Notes: generated by a model from the letters alone, not told the origin. Shown: positions 1-8,895, counted from the first letter of the stretch. The stretch is DNA of 64,000 nt from Herbiconiux aconitum (GCF_024979235.1 NZ_JANLCM010000001.1:1302001-1366000); one strand, 5' to 3'. Numbers and translations are program-made.

Positions 1-1
1 T

Positions 2-316
2 GTCGCGGCCCTCCTGCGGATCAGCACAGCCGTCCCCAAAGGCCTCGGCGCCTTGGTGGCCGCGTGTCTTCGCGATCCCGGGTCAGAAGTCGCCGCGGTC
101 GCCCGAGACGCGAAACTCGCCCCTATGGTCGCTGCGGTGAGCGAGCACCTCGAAAGGTGCATTGGACAAGTTCCCGACCTCACCGGGCGCGCCGAGCTCG
201 CGCCGGCATTCATCCTTTGGCGGGCAGCCCTCACGGGATTTGCACTCGACGAGGAAGAAGTCCGCGCCAACCTACTGCCCCTGCTAGGCGTGACCAGCCA
301 CGACAAGGCAAATTAG
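2..316 (+). CDS. C-terminal part of a TetR/AcrR-type regulator, cut by the left edge
   Basis: The reading frame is open to the first base of the window and ends at the TAG at 314-316, so only about 104 C-terminal residues are present. The visible part is a helical, Ala/Leu-rich segment without a helix-turn-helix, and it resembles the ligand-binding tail of TetR-family repressors (a stretch like LAPAFILWRAALTGFALDEE). The DNA-binding N-terminus lies outside the window. The TTG at 53 is an internal codon. The family assignment rests on style only, so another all-helical protein is possible. Confidence 0.45.
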   Translation, partial: VAALLRISTAVPKGLGALVAACLRDPGSEVAAVARDAKLAPMVAAVSEHLERCIGQVPDLTGRAELAPAFILWRAALTGFALDEEEVRANLLPLLGVTSHDKAN

Positions 317-514
317 GACATCGGCGGCTGAGGCGCCAGGCGGTATCGCGCGGCAAACGTCGCAATCCAGGGTGTGTTGCCAAATCGTTCGTATCCGCTA
401 CAAGCGGGCGAGCTTGCCCGAGTCGGTAAGGGGTGCCGGATCTGTGCAGGCCGGTTCAGAACGCTTTGTAGCGAAACTCAGGACCAATTTCTATGGCGCA
501 GTCCTTTCCTCTAG
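317..514. other. Non-coding stretch before the recombinase remnant
   Basis: No convincing gene lies here. The short open frames overlap each other and have no ribosome binding site. The sequence probably includes the eroded 5' part of the neighbouring recombinase gene. Confidence 0.4.
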
Positions 515-976
515 GTTGAGTTTCGGTACATTCAAGACGCCGCCTTGCAGGTCGACGCTTTGAACGCGGCGGGCTGCTACCGGGTGGTCGTCGACACCAT
601 GTCTGGGTCGCTTGAGCACCGCCCGGAACTAGAAAAGCTCTTCGACCAGATCCGCCCCGGCGACACCCTTGTCGTCTGGCGACTCGATCGCTTGGGGCGA
701 TCCATCCGGCATCTCATTGACCAGTTGCACACCCTCGCCGAGCGGGACATCGGATTCCGTTCGCTGCAGGAGACGATCGACACCACCTCGTCGGGCGGCC
801 GGCTGATCTTCCACGTCTTCGCCGCGCTTGCCGAATTCGAACGCGACCTCATCCGCGAACGCACGAACGCCGGCCTCACCGCCGCAAGAACCCGCGGCCG
901 CACCGGGGGCCGGCCGTCACGGTTGACGGCCGGCCAGGTGAAGACGGCCCGGCGGGCGGATGCCTTGAAAGACTAG
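515..976 (+). pseudogene. Serine recombinase (resolvase/invertase) remnant
   Basis: Residues from about 545 on match the catalytic domain of Tn3-type resolvases: LVVWRLDRLGRS, an IGFRSLQE-like strand, and GRLIFHVFAALAEFERDLIRERT leading into the E helix. The N-terminal strand with the catalytic serine is not in frame. A GTT-TCG-GTA (Val-Ser-Val) stretch at 520-528 looks like the VST motif, but it is out of frame with the following IQDAALQ and the preceding codons do not encode GYAR. The protein also stops at GRPSRLTAGQVKTARRADALKD, before the C-terminal helix-turn-helix that normally follows GRP. Both ends are broken, so no functional recombinase is expected. It marks past mobile-element activity. 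Confidence 0.75.
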
Positions 977-1500
977 AAAGCGCAGCCCACCCGCGCGCCG
1001 CAGCAGAAGCCGAACGTTTCAACGGCCCTGAACGGTAAGACCGTGCGTCCGCCGCTACGGTCGGTCGGGCGGACACTGGGTCGTGGGAGGGGATGTATGG
1101 CGGATCTGGGAAGCTGATGAAGGGCGGCACGGGGTGCTGATCGTTACGCAGGCGATCCTTTTTCTCGCCGGGCTCGGCACGATGGGCAGGCGTCCTGCAG
1201 CTGCGGCGGCCCGGAGCGGGCTCGGGGGAGTGGTTCATGATCGGCTGCGGGGAGGTGGTGTTGCTTGCGGCCCTCAGCATCTTGCTCACGTTGGGGGGAG
1301 TTGGGACGAGTAGGGCCATTCGGGGAGGAAGAGCCGGGAACTGATAATGTGCCCATCTCGATTCATCGGACGACCGGCTCGCCGGTGGATCTCACGGAGC
1401 ATCTAATCCGCCTGTTTCGGCCTGACGGGTCGCACTTATGTGCACACGCGCGAGAATTCATATGATGTATCCTAGGTTGGTGTGACGAAAGGATTTAGGA
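977..1500. other. 524-base interval without a supported gene
   Basis: Several short overlapping frames exist, none with family resemblance. The only protein-like piece is a 36-codon frame at 1237-1344 with one hydrophobic segment (VVLLAALSILLTLGGVG), but it has no good ribosome binding site. The last 60 bases hold the putative operator and ribosome binding site of the fucosidase gene. Confidence 0.4.
1457..1473 (+). promoter_or_regulatory. Putative fucose-regulon operator upstream of GH95 gene
   Basis: TTCATATGATGTATCCT agrees at 12 of 17 positions with the site at 7364-7380 and sits 28 bases before the ATG. It is the weakest member of the motif set because the TCTGAT core is changed to TATGAT. 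Confidence 0.4.
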
Positions 1501-3813
1501 ATGAGCGCACGCACGGGTTTCTGGAGTAACTCTGCCGGAACGGATTGGCAGCACGGACTCGTGGCGGGCACCGGAAGTCTGGGTGCAGTGCTGTTCGGAA
1601 CACCAGAGCGACACAGGATCTCGATCTGTCACGAGGATTACTTCCTGCCGGTGAACTCTTCCATCCCGGCGCCGCGTCTAGCGGACTGGCTGCCGCAACT
1701 GCGCGCGGTGCTCCAAGCCGGCAATGCCGTCGAGGCGGGAGCGATCCTCGAGCACGTGGCCGGTCTTGACGGCTACGACGAGCTTGTCTGGACGGACCCG
1801 TTTCTCCCGGTGGGAGAGGTGTCCTGGGCCCCCGAAATCGTCGACTGGACAGACTACCGACGAGCGGGGGACTTTCGTAGCGGCCGGATAGAGACCATGT
1901 GGTTGACCGACGCAGGTGAAATGCGTGTGTCGATCATCCCCGATCGCGAAGCAAATACCGTGCAACTGGAAGTCGCGTCCGAGTTCGACGTCTGGGGGCT
2001 GCTCCAGCTCGGCAACGAAACGGATGATGAAGCGGTGACCTCCGTAGGAGCTGTCGACTACGCCCGCTACCTCAACCCGACCGAAGCCGTCACACAGGAC
2101 CGTGCGCTGTCGTTGGAGACGACAGTCGACGAGGCGGCCCTATCCCCGCTCGCCCAAAGCTTCCCACCCAGTTCCTGGTCGCCAAGGGCAGCGCGACTCA
2201 CGGTCACAGTTCCCCCAGGCGTCGAACTGGAAGAGCGCTCTGGCGGACTGCGGATTCACGTTCGAGCCAACCAGCCACTCCGTCTCGCTATCGTCGTCGA
2301 GCTCTTCGGTGGGGCAAGTTCGCCGCGACCGGCGGCGCACGATTCACACGCCGATCTCTTTGACCGTTGCTCCCTCGATCTGGGCGGCGACCTGGATGAC
2401 CTCCCGTACGACGAGATCCTCGCGCTCTCAAGGTCGGGAGATCGGTCCGCAACGAAATCCGCCGTCGAACTCGCATTCGCTTCCGGTCGGCACACGATCA
2501 TCTCATCGTCGGGAGCTCTGCCGCCCACGCTTGTCGGACTCTGGCAGGGAACGCGCCGTCCGGCGTGGTCGGGAGACTACACACAGAACGGGAACCTTCA
2601 GAACGGAGGCGTGGCCTCGGTCATCGCCACCGGGACCCCAGAACTCATGCTGCCCTACTTCCGGGTCCTCGAGCGATATGTCGACGACTATGCCGAAAAT
2701 GCCGAAAGGCTCTTTGGCGCGCCGGGTTGGCTGCTCCCGGCGCGATTCGACACGCACGGCGGAATCAATCATTTCGCAACACTGTTCCCGCATACTTTCT
2801 GGATCGGCGCCGGGGGCTGGGCCGTGCGGTTGGCTTGGGACTACTACTCGGCGACCGGCGACTTCGGCTTTCTGCGTGACAGCGCGTGGCCCCTCGCCCG
2901 CCAGGTGATGGCTTTCTACGACGCATTTACGGCGAGCGAGAGCGGAGAACGTCATCTCAATCCTTCGTACTCCCCGGAGAACACGCCGAGCGACTGGGCA
3001 AACCCCATAACGCTCGACGCGACGATGGATGTGGCGGTCATTCGAGACGCTGCCCGCCTCACGATGCGTATAGCCGCGACTCTGGGCATGGATGAGTACG
3101 CAGAGAAATGGGTAACGCTTGTCGAAGAGCTGCCCCAGTATCGCGTGGCGGAGGACGGCACTTTTGCGGAGTGGCTGTGGCCGGGAATCTCCGAGAACAT
3201 AGCTCATCGCCATGTCTCGCAGCTCTACCCCTTCTGGTACGAAAACGATCCGGCGGCCTCCGCGCCGGAGTTCCGTAAGGCAGCGCTGGAGACCATTCGC
3301 CGCAAGCTGGAGTGGCGCGGTGAGAAGCCGTCCGCGCCACCTGAAGGCCGAATGGAGATGGCGTTCGGACTCGTCCAGCTCGGGATAGCGGCCGCTCGTC
3401 TCGGGGATGCGGAGGCCGCACTGACCTGCGTCGAGTGGCTTGCGCGTGATCACTGGCGTTCCAACGCAGTATCGACGCATGACGCAGATGCGATCTTCAA
3501 CGTGGATGCCAGTGGTGGTTTGCCGGCGATCGTCGTCGAGATGTTGATTCAATCGCAGCCGAACAGCCTTCGGTTGCTTCCGGCGCTGCCGGAGGCGTGG
3601 GCTTCGGGAAGTGTTCGCGGTGTTCGCTGCAGAGGTGGAATCGTGGTCGATGCGCTGAACTGGGACGAGACGTCTGTGACAGTTAATCTGTCCCGTGTCC
3701 CGGATACAGAGCTCACGCGAACCGGAAGCGAACTGACCGTTGTCGCTCCGGACGGGAATGAGCAGCGACTGCTCGTGAATCAATTACCGGCCAGCGTCAC
3801 ATTTGGACGTTAG
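1501..3813 (+). CDS. Alpha-L-fucosidase, glycoside hydrolase family 95, cytoplasmic
   Basis: This 770-residue protein is expected to release L-fucose from alpha-1,2-linked and related fucosides by the inverting GH95 mechanism. The family's landmarks are in order. An N-terminal beta-rich domain is followed by the helical barrel with WSGDYTQNGN (N363 and N365 fit the N-x-N pair), SYSPEN (E493 fits the catalytic acid), HRHVSQLYP, NVDASGG (D669 region) and the LLPALPEAWASG-VRGVRCRGG C-terminal block. No signal peptide is seen, so substrates must be imported as oligosaccharides. The ATG at 1501 has AAAGGA 7 bases upstream. The ABC importer genes face it from the other strand. Substrate linkage is inferred from the family. 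Confidence 0.85.
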   Translation: MSARTGFWSNSAGTDWQHGLVAGTGSLGAVLFGTPERHRISICHEDYFLPVNSSIPAPRLADWLPQLRAVLQAGNAVEAGAILEHVAGLDGYDELVWTDPFLPVGEVSWAPEIVDWTDYRRAGDFRSGRIETMWLTDAGEMRVSIIPDREANTVQLEVASEFDVWGLLQLGNETDDEAVTSVGAVDYARYLNPTEAVTQDRALSLETTVDEAALSPLAQSFPPSSWSPRAARLTVTVPPGVELEERSGGLRIHVRANQPLRLAIVVELFGGASSPRPAAHDSHADLFDRCSLDLGGDLDDLPYDEILALSRSGDRSATKSAVELAFASGRHTIISSSGALPPTLVGLWQGTRRPAWSGDYTQNGNLQNGGVASVIATGTPELMLPYFRVLERYVDDYAENAERLFGAPGWLLPARFDTHGGINHFATLFPHTFWIGAGGWAVRLAWDYYSATGDFGFLRDSAWPLARQVMAFYDAFTASESGERHLNPSYSPENTPSDWANPITLDATMDVAVIRDAARLTMRIAATLGMDEYAEKWVTLVEELPQYRVAEDGTFAEWLWPGISENIAHRHVSQLYPFWYENDPAASAPEFRKAALETIRRKLEWRGEKPSAPPEGRMEMAFGLVQLGIAAARLGDAEAALTCVEWLARDHWRSNAVSTHDADAIFNVDASGGLPAIVVEMLIQSQPNSLRLLPALPEAWASGSVRGVRCRGGIVVDALNWDETSVTVNLSRVPDTELTRTGSELTVVAPDGNEQRLLVNQLPASVTFGR

Positions 3814-4054
3814 CCGCGGTTGCTCGCGTCCCGTCCGGATACGCCTCACCCGGCCCTGACGGGAGCGAACCTTTACCTATGGTGCGCCGAGCTCGTCGGG
3901 CTAAGTGACCGATCGGTTGCATCCTGGGGCGTCCTGAGACTCTTCGTAAGACACGAGACGGTATCGAGGTGTCGAAGCGGGTCGGTCCTATCCCGGGGCC
4001 TCAGTCAGGAGAGATAGTTCAAATCCTGGTCGGACTCATTTCGGCGCGCAGAGA
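3814..4054. other. Convergent intergenic region
   Basis: The interval lies between the stop codons of the fucosidase and permease genes. I see no gene. A T-arm-like sequence near 4015-4040 is not backed by the rest of a tRNA, and no clean terminator hairpin was found. Confidence 0.4.
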
Positions 4055-4966
4055 TCAGCCCTTTACGGCTCCGGATAGCATGCTCGTGCCGATGAATCGC
4101 TGGAAAACGACGAAGATAAGTGCGATTGGTACGATGGCAATTAGCCCGGCGAGGGCCGCTTCGGGGCGGTGAATCGGGAGCTGGCTATTGGTCTCGTTGC
4201 TGAGCACAGGTGCAGCGCTCAGCAAGGTTCCCACACCGAGTTGGATGTTGAAGAGCTTGTCGTTGAACAGCATCACGTAGGGCAGGAAGTAGTTGTTCCA
4301 GTTCGCCACGAATGCGAAGAAGGTGACGAGCGCGACGGCCGGTCTGGCTAGCGGGAGTCCGAGCGACCAGAACACCCTGAGGTCCGTGGCCCCGTCCATC
4401 TTGGCGGCCTCCACGAGTTCCACCGGCAGCGCCGATTGGAAGTGCAGGTAGGTCAGGTAGACGCCGAATGGGAAGAACGCAGACGGAAGGATGACCGCCC
4501 AGGGCGTGTTGACCAGGCCCACGAGTGCCAGTTCGCGATAGATGGGAAGGAGCGTCGCAGCGGTCGGGAGGATCATGCCGATGAGCGTGAGGAGGAGGAG
4601 CAGTCGCCTGCCAGGGAACCGGTACATCGCGAGCGCGTACCCGGCCGGGATTGAAATGGCGACCGCGATGATCACTGTTCCAAGGGCGTAGAAGATCGTG
4701 TTGCTCGTCCAGAGCAGAACTTCTGCATCGTTGAACGACATGAGGTTGTTCCACGCTGTCCCGATGTTTTCGAATGAGCCGAACGCGAGCGGTGGCAGCG
4801 TCGTGAGCTCTTGGTCGGTCTTGGTCGGGGCCAAGAGCATCCAGAGGAGCGGGACGGCGAAGAAGACCGCAGTTGCGGCGAGAAAGATCAGTCGGGCCGC
4901 ACGGGCGGTGCCGCGCGCGACTTTCGCGGAAGTGGGCGATGTGGTCTTGATGGTGATGGCGGTCAT
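4055..4966 (-). CDS. Sugar ABC transporter permease (MalG/CUT1-like)
   Basis: This 303-residue inner-membrane permease has six predicted membrane spans and the MalG-type EAA loop, seen as LVEAAKMDGATDLRVFWSLGLPLARPA, where the ATPase docks. The frame stays open far upstream to about 5692, but translation most likely begins at the ATG at 4966, which overlaps the TGA of the upstream permease (ATGA). It forms the second half of a sugar-import channel with the preceding permease and the lipoprotein at 6004-7299. No ATPase gene is nearby, so a shared MsiK-type ATPase elsewhere is implied. The fucose-like substrate is inferred from neighbours. Confidence 0.9.
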   Translation of the reverse strand: MTAITIKTTSPTSAKVARGTARAARLIFLAATAVFFAVPLLWMLLAPTKTDQELTTLPPLAFGSFENIGTAWNNLMSFNDAEVLLWTSNTIFYALGTVIIAVAISIPAGYALAMYRFPGRRLLLLLTLIGMILPTAATLLPIYRELALVGLVNTPWAVILPSAFFPFGVYLTYLHFQSALPVELVEAAKMDGATDLRVFWSLGLPLARPAVALVTFFAFVANWNNYFLPYVMLFNDKLFNIQLGVGTLLSAAPVLSNETNSQLPIHRPEAALAGLIAIVPIALIFVVFQRFIGTSMLSGAVKG

Positions 4967-5910
4967 CGTGCGGTCTCTTCCGAATAGCTGCGCAAACCGA
5001 ATATTAGGAACAGGGCTGCGGCGACGCCGAGCAGGATGAGCATGAGCGCGTAGACACTGGCCACCCAGGGGTCGTTCTGTTTGAAGGCGAAGTAGAAGGC
5101 GAGCTGGTTCAGGGACCACGTCGAAGACAGGGAGCCGGGGGACGCTTTTGCGAGGAGAGTCGGTTCGACCACGAGTTGTGCCGCGCCGGCGAAGCTGATG
5201 ACGCCGATGAACGCGATGTATTTCTGAATCTGAGGCAGCTTGATCCGGATCGCGGTGTGCCAAGCATTTGCCCCGTCGATCCGTGCCGCTTCCAAGATCT
5301 CTTTGTCGATCGCGGCGAGGGAGCCTCCCAGTACGACGATCCAGCCGCCGACGCTCGAGTAGAGCGCCATGATCGCAAAGATCAAAGGGAATCGATCTGT
5401 GGTCAGGACGTCGCCGAGATCGTGGGCGCCAGCGGCGTTCAACAGGGGTCCGAACGGACTGAGCTGCGGTGCGAGCATGAAGATCCACAAGACGACGAGG
5501 GGCGCGCCCACGACGACACCGGGGAGGTAGTAGGTGAACCTCGCGACCGATCCGGATCTGTCTCGCCGCGAATCGATGAGCAGAGCTAGAACAGTCGCTC
5601 CGACAAGCAGAAGGGGGAGGAAAATGACGAGGAACGACGCCACATTGATCACGGCCGGTAAGAAGGAAACGTTCTGTATCGCCCGGTTCCACGAGTCGAG
5701 GCCGACTCCCGTGCGGCTTCCGAAGAAGCCGAAACTGTAGAGGATCGCCATGATCACGGGAATCACGCCGAACACGGCGAGGAAGACCGTGTAGGGCAGG
5801 GTGAGCAGAAGCGTTGTGATCGGCGAAACGCGCCCCCGCAGGCTCCGCCGGGGTTTTTCGCGGGGTGCGCTCGATTGGCGCGACACACGGGGCATCGTCG
5901 TAGTTGCCAT
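4963..5910 (-). CDS. Sugar ABC transporter permease (MalF/CUT1-like)
   Basis: This 315-residue membrane protein belongs to the binding-protein-dependent permease family. It has an Arg-rich cytoplasmic start, a first span near ITTLLLTLPYTVFLAVFGVI, five more spans, and the EAA-like loop ILEAARIDGANAWHTAIRIKLPQ. I place the start at the ATG at 5910 because a GAAAGACGG ribosome binding site lies about 9 bases upstream. The longer frame to 5976 adds 22 residues that cross the hairpin. It is the first permease of a pair and is translationally coupled to the second. A stable hairpin separates it from the binding-protein gene. Confidence 0.88.
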   Translation of the reverse strand: MATTTMPRVSRQSSAPREKPRRSLRGRVSPITTLLLTLPYTVFLAVFGVIPVIMAILYSFGFFGSRTGVGLDSWNRAIQNVSFLPAVINVASFLVIFLPLLLVGATVLALLIDSRRDRSGSVARFTYYLPGVVVGAPLVVLWIFMLAPQLSPFGPLLNAAGAHDLGDVLTTDRFPLIFAIMALYSSVGGWIVVLGGSLAAIDKEILEAARIDGANAWHTAIRIKLPQIQKYIAFIGVISFAGAAQLVVEPTLLAKASPGSLSSTWSLNQLAFYFAFKQNDPWVASVYALMLILLGVAAALFLIFGLRSYSEETAR

Positions 5911-5943
5911 CTGGATTGACCGTCTTTCAGTGTCACAAATAGG

Positions 5944-5984
5944 GCGGGCGGGGGGCTGCAGGTTATCGGCAGCCACCCGCCCGC
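5944..5984 (-). terminator. Intercistronic hairpin between binding-protein and permease genes
   Basis: A 16-base GC-rich arm (5944-5959) pairs with 5969-5984 with one mismatch around a 9-base loop. On the minus strand it is followed by CCTATTTGT, a weak T-rich tail. It probably acts as a partial terminator or mRNA 3' stabiliser, so that more binding protein than permease is made. Confidence 0.6.
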
Positions 5985-6003
5985 TCGATCAGCTCAAGGG
6001 CGA

Positions 6004-7299
6004 TTACTCGATCTTGACATTGAGCCCGTAGTCGGTGCCCGTTTGGGCGAATGCCTTCTGCCAGGCATCCATGTTGGCGGCGATCGTATCGCCACCCTTG
6101 ATCGCGGGTCCCACCGTGTTAGAGAAGGAGGTCAGGAGGTCGAATCCGGGCTCCACGTAGAAGTCGACATCCTTGATGTCATCGAACGCGCTCACCAGAG
6201 TCGGGCTCGGGTCTTCGGCGTAGACAGGCGACTTGCCCTGCGCCTGTGCCCAGGCATCGCGTGCAGGACCGTACGCAGGCCCACCGTCGAGGCTGGCCAG
6301 CAGGTCGAGGTCGGTGGTCTGGTGCTCAATGAAGTCCAGTCCGGCCTGCTGGCGGCTGGACTGCTTGACCACGAACCACTGTCCCCCAACTGAAGCAGCG
6401 GTTCCCTTGACGCCGTTGTCCCAGAGCGGCAGAGGTGCTGCAGCCATCGACCCGTTCGGTACCTTGTCCTTGAACAAGGCTCCGGGGAACCAGATGAACC
6501 CCGGCATCATCAACAGCTTGTCGTCGGTCATCACCGTTGCGAAGTCGGTGTCGAACGGACCGAGAGTCGCGATGCTCTTGTTCTTGATGAGCGGATCGAG
6601 CATGTCCGTGACTTCGGTGCAGTTGGGGTCAGAGGCGAGGTTGACGACCGCGTCGACGCCGTCATTCGAGGAGACGCCCGTGCACTGATTGGACCTGTAG
6701 AACACGTTCGGGCACGCCCAGTCTGCGCAGCTTCCCATCACATAACCTGGGTGCTCAGTCGCGACCTTTTCCCCAAGCTGCGCGTACTCAGTCCACGTCG
6801 TGGGCACCGTGTAGCCGAACTGGTCCATCAGGGGCTTGTTGTACCAGAGCACGACGGTCGCGACGTCCTGAGGGAGACAGTCGATCACGCCGTTCGACGT
6901 GCACGCCGAGAGAGTGCTACCGAACCCGTCCTTGACCTTGTCGTCGACAAGGCCGGAGAGGTCTTGCACGAGGTCGAACTTCCCCGCGATTGCCGGCGCA
7001 TCGGAATTCGGCGTGAAGACGACGTCGGGACGGGACGACGCGTCGTCCTTGACCTGGCTGAGCTTCGACTGAAGCTGAGCCGCGTCAACGACCACGATGT
7101 CGAAATTGGATGCGCCTTGTGCCTCGGCGTACGCTTCGGCCTGGGCCTGACGAGCGGAGTCCACCCACACGACAAGTTTGCCACCACTGTCCGCGGCGGG
7201 GGTGGATGCGGCACAGCCCGAAAGTATGGCAGCCGAGACAGCCATCGTGGCTATTGCCGCGACGACCCCGGATTTGCGCCTGGAGCTTCGAACCTTCAT
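6004..7299 (-). CDS. Extracellular sugar-binding lipoprotein of an ABC importer
   Basis: This 431-residue protein has a lipoprotein signal ending in LSGC with the lipidated Cys at residue 29. An Ala/Ser/Gly linker and a family-1 solute-binding fold follow (LVVWVDSARQAQAEAYAEA near the start, VLWYNKPLMDQFGY in the middle). It should capture the sugar outside the cell and hand it to the two permeases encoded downstream. The gene is first in its operon and is divergent from the dehydratase at 7502. Two operator-like sites lie in the divergent region, linking it to the fucose genes. Substrate is not readable from sequence; fucose or a fucosyl-oligosaccharide is inferred. Confidence 0.88.
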   Translation of the reverse strand: MKVRSSRRKSGVVAAIATMAVSAAILSGCAASTPAADSGGKLVVWVDSARQAQAEAYAEAQGASNFDIVVVDAAQLQSKLSQVKDDASSRPDVVFTPNSDAPAIAGKFDLVQDLSGLVDDKVKDGFGSTLSACTSNGVIDCLPQDVATVVLWYNKPLMDQFGYTVPTTWTEYAQLGEKVATEHPGYVMGSCADWACPNVFYRSNQCTGVSSNDGVDAVVNLASDPNCTEVTDMLDPLIKNKSIATLGPFDTDFATVMTDDKLLMMPGFIWFPGALFKDKVPNGSMAAAPLPLWDNGVKGTAASVGGQWFVVKQSSRQQAGLDFIEHQTTDLDLLASLDGGPAYGPARDAWAQAQGKSPVYAEDPSPTLVSAFDDIKDVDFYVEPGFDLLTSFSNTVGPAIKGGDTIAANMDAWQKAFAQTGTDYGLNVKIE

Positions 7300-7363
7300 T
7301 AGTGACCTCTCTGTCAGAAGACCCTTGGTAATGCGCGTGCCGAACGGCCCGGGCAGTTGGTAC

Positions 7364-7380
7364 TATATCTGATGAATCCG
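7364..7380 (+). promoter_or_regulatory. Putative fucose-regulon operator, site 1
   Basis: TATATCTGATGAATCCG lies 65 bases upstream of the binding-protein start and 121 bases upstream of the divergent dehydratase. It shares TCTGATGAAT with the sites at 14355 and 18312. Confidence 0.6.
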
Positions 7381-7437
7381 AAGCAAGCGAGTGGTTTTAC
7401 CTGGACAATTCGCCGTATCGCTGCCGCAAATGACATA

Positions 7438-7455
7438 TAGATCAGATGATTAGAC
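7438..7455 (-). promoter_or_regulatory. Putative fucose-regulon operator, site 2
   Basis: Read on the minus strand the segment is GTCTAATCATCTGATCTA, containing the core ATCATCTGAT seen also at 17416-17430. With site 1 it gives two copies in one divergent promoter region, 47 to 64 bases before the dehydratase ATG. Confidence 0.5.
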
Positions 7456-7501
7456 GATATCATCCTCCAATCAGCTCGTCGGCCAGCAAGGAGAACCATC
7501 G

Positions 7502-8680
7502 ATGAAGATCACCGGCTACCGCAGCGTCATGACTGTCCACGACTGGGGCAGAGTCACCGGCGATGTCAATGGAGTGCAAAGCGGCAACACCACTCCGGTG
7601 CCGATCCTCATCCTGGAAACCGACAGCGGGCTCGAAGGGATCGGCCTGGGAGCGCACCCCGACGTTGCCCGGGTGTTTCCAGCGGTCGAAGGAGAGGACC
7701 CTCGTGCCGTGGTCGCCCTCTATGACCGCATGCTGGACTGGGTGTTCAAAGCGGGCCATGCCGGCAGCACATTCGGCACAATCGGTGCCATCGATATGGC
7801 CCTGTGGGACCTGAAGGCCAAAGCGGCGGACGAACCGTTGTGGCGCACGCTGGGCGCACGTGAGCGATTCGTTCCCGGCTACGCCTCCGGCCTCGAGTAC
7901 GGATTGACCGACGATGAACTCGCCGACCTCTACGGTCGGTTCGCTGACCGCGGCTTCAAAGCAGGGAAGCTGAAAGGCGGCCGTGACCTCGACCGCGATC
8001 TCCCGCGTCTCGAGATCCTACGCGAGGTGCTGACCCGCAACTCTCGGCATCCCGCGCTCATGTTCGACGCGAACGAGTCCTGGAATCACGCACAGGCGTC
8101 ACGCTACATCAGCGCGATCGAGGAACGCCTGGACCTCACCTGGGTCGAGGAGCCGTTGCGGCGCTGGGATGCCGCCGGTATGGCCGCATTGCGCGGCAAG
8201 GTCCGAGCGGCAATCGCCAGCGGCGAGAATCTCACGGGCCTCGAGCAGTACCGACCGCTACTCGACGCCAACGCGCTCGACATCGTGCAGGTCGGCAATG
8301 TCTGGGGCATCACCCACTTCCTGCGGGTCGCGACCCTCGCACACGGTCATGATCTGCCGGTCAGCCCCGTCGCGTTCAACGCCAATCCCATCGCCCACGC
8401 AGCCGCCGCGGTGCCGAACCTCCTCACCTTCGAGGTTCAGGACCTGGCCTTCCCGGTGGGTCTGGATGTCGACCAGGAATTCGAGGACGGCGGCATCGTG
8501 CTGGGCGACCGACCCGGCTTGGGAATAGTCGTCGACGAAGCCAGGCTCGCGGGGGCCGGCTCATCCCTACTACCGCCCGCTACGGGCCCGCACGTCCGCC
8601 CGGAGCGTGCAGCGCTGCGACTCGTCGCTGAGCCGGACGTCATCGACAATCCCACCGTTACGGTCCGGCCTATCTCGTGA
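7502..8680 (+). CDS. Sugar-acid dehydratase, mandelate racemase/enolase superfamily
   Basis: This 392-residue enzyme is likely to dehydrate an aldonate to a 2-keto-3-deoxy acid using Mg2+. The superfamily motifs are present: the capping domain, K156-x-K158 (KAGKLKGG), metal ligands D189 (FDANES), E216 (VEEPL) and E242 (GEN). Downstream the chain reads SPVAFNANPIAHA, without the CPHA motif of fuconate dehydratases, so the substrate differs from that of the paralogue at 15364. The ATG at 7502 follows AAGGAG. The gene overlaps a mutarotase remnant (GTGA), and its promoter is shared with the ABC importer. Galactonate-, rhamnonate- or gluconate-type substrates are all possible. Confidence 0.8.
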   Translation: MKITGYRSVMTVHDWGRVTGDVNGVQSGNTTPVPILILETDSGLEGIGLGAHPDVARVFPAVEGEDPRAVVALYDRMLDWVFKAGHAGSTFGTIGAIDMALWDLKAKAADEPLWRTLGARERFVPGYASGLEYGLTDDELADLYGRFADRGFKAGKLKGGRDLDRDLPRLEILREVLTRNSRHPALMFDANESWNHAQASRYISAIEERLDLTWVEEPLRRWDAAGMAALRGKVRAAIASGENLTGLEQYRPLLDANALDIVQVGNVWGITHFLRVATLAHGHDLPVSPVAFNANPIAHAAAAVPNLLTFEVQDLAFPVGLDVDQEFEDGGIVLGDRPGLGIVVDEARLAGAGSSLLPPATGPHVRPERAALRLVAEPDVIDNPTVTVRPIS

Positions 8681-8895
8681 ACAGGGAACCGCAGAGGTTC
8701 GCGTTCGGGGACACGCTGTTCGCCTACTTCGAAAATATCGGCGACGACTATGAGGCCGACATGCGGGTGGTCGACGCGGACCCGGTGTCTCAGCAGTGGC
8801 TGACGCACACCGACCCGTGCCAGGTAAGGATCGGCGGGGAAGGAATCCCGGAGCTGTAATGGCAGCAGATCGACGAAGTTTGGCACATGGGGTGA
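8677..8895 (+). pseudogene. L-rhamnose/L-fucose mutarotase (DUF718-type) fragment
   Basis: The 60 codons from GTG 8677 match the middle of sugar mutarotases: LFAYFENIGDDYEADM, then DADPVSQQWLTHTDPCQ. The usual N-terminal half of about 45 residues (FRLxLKPG-type start) is missing. After the TAA at 8857-8859 the same frame continues WQQIDEVWHMG and ends at 8895, which is the normal mutarotase C-terminus. So the gene is both 5'-truncated and interrupted by a nonsense codon. The product would have interconverted anomers of the imported sugar. The GTGA overlap with the dehydratase stop looks like a deletion junction that fused the two genes. Confidence 0.75.

Noticed and set aside
1237..1344. 36-codon frame with a hydrophobic segment
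   Set aside because: No ribosome binding site or context; could be chance in GC-rich DNA.
2503..3783. 426-codon minus-strand frame
   Set aside because: Antisense to the GH95 gene, without recognisable motifs or ribosome binding site.
4005..4040. T-arm-like sequence (GTTCAAATCC)
   Set aside because: No matching acceptor, D or anticodon arms upstream; the stem before the loop pairs poorly. Not called as tRNA or att site.
4967..5692. N-terminal extension of the second permease frame
   Set aside because: It overlaps the first permease in another frame and encodes Arg-rich non-permease sequence; the ATGA start at 4966 explains translation.
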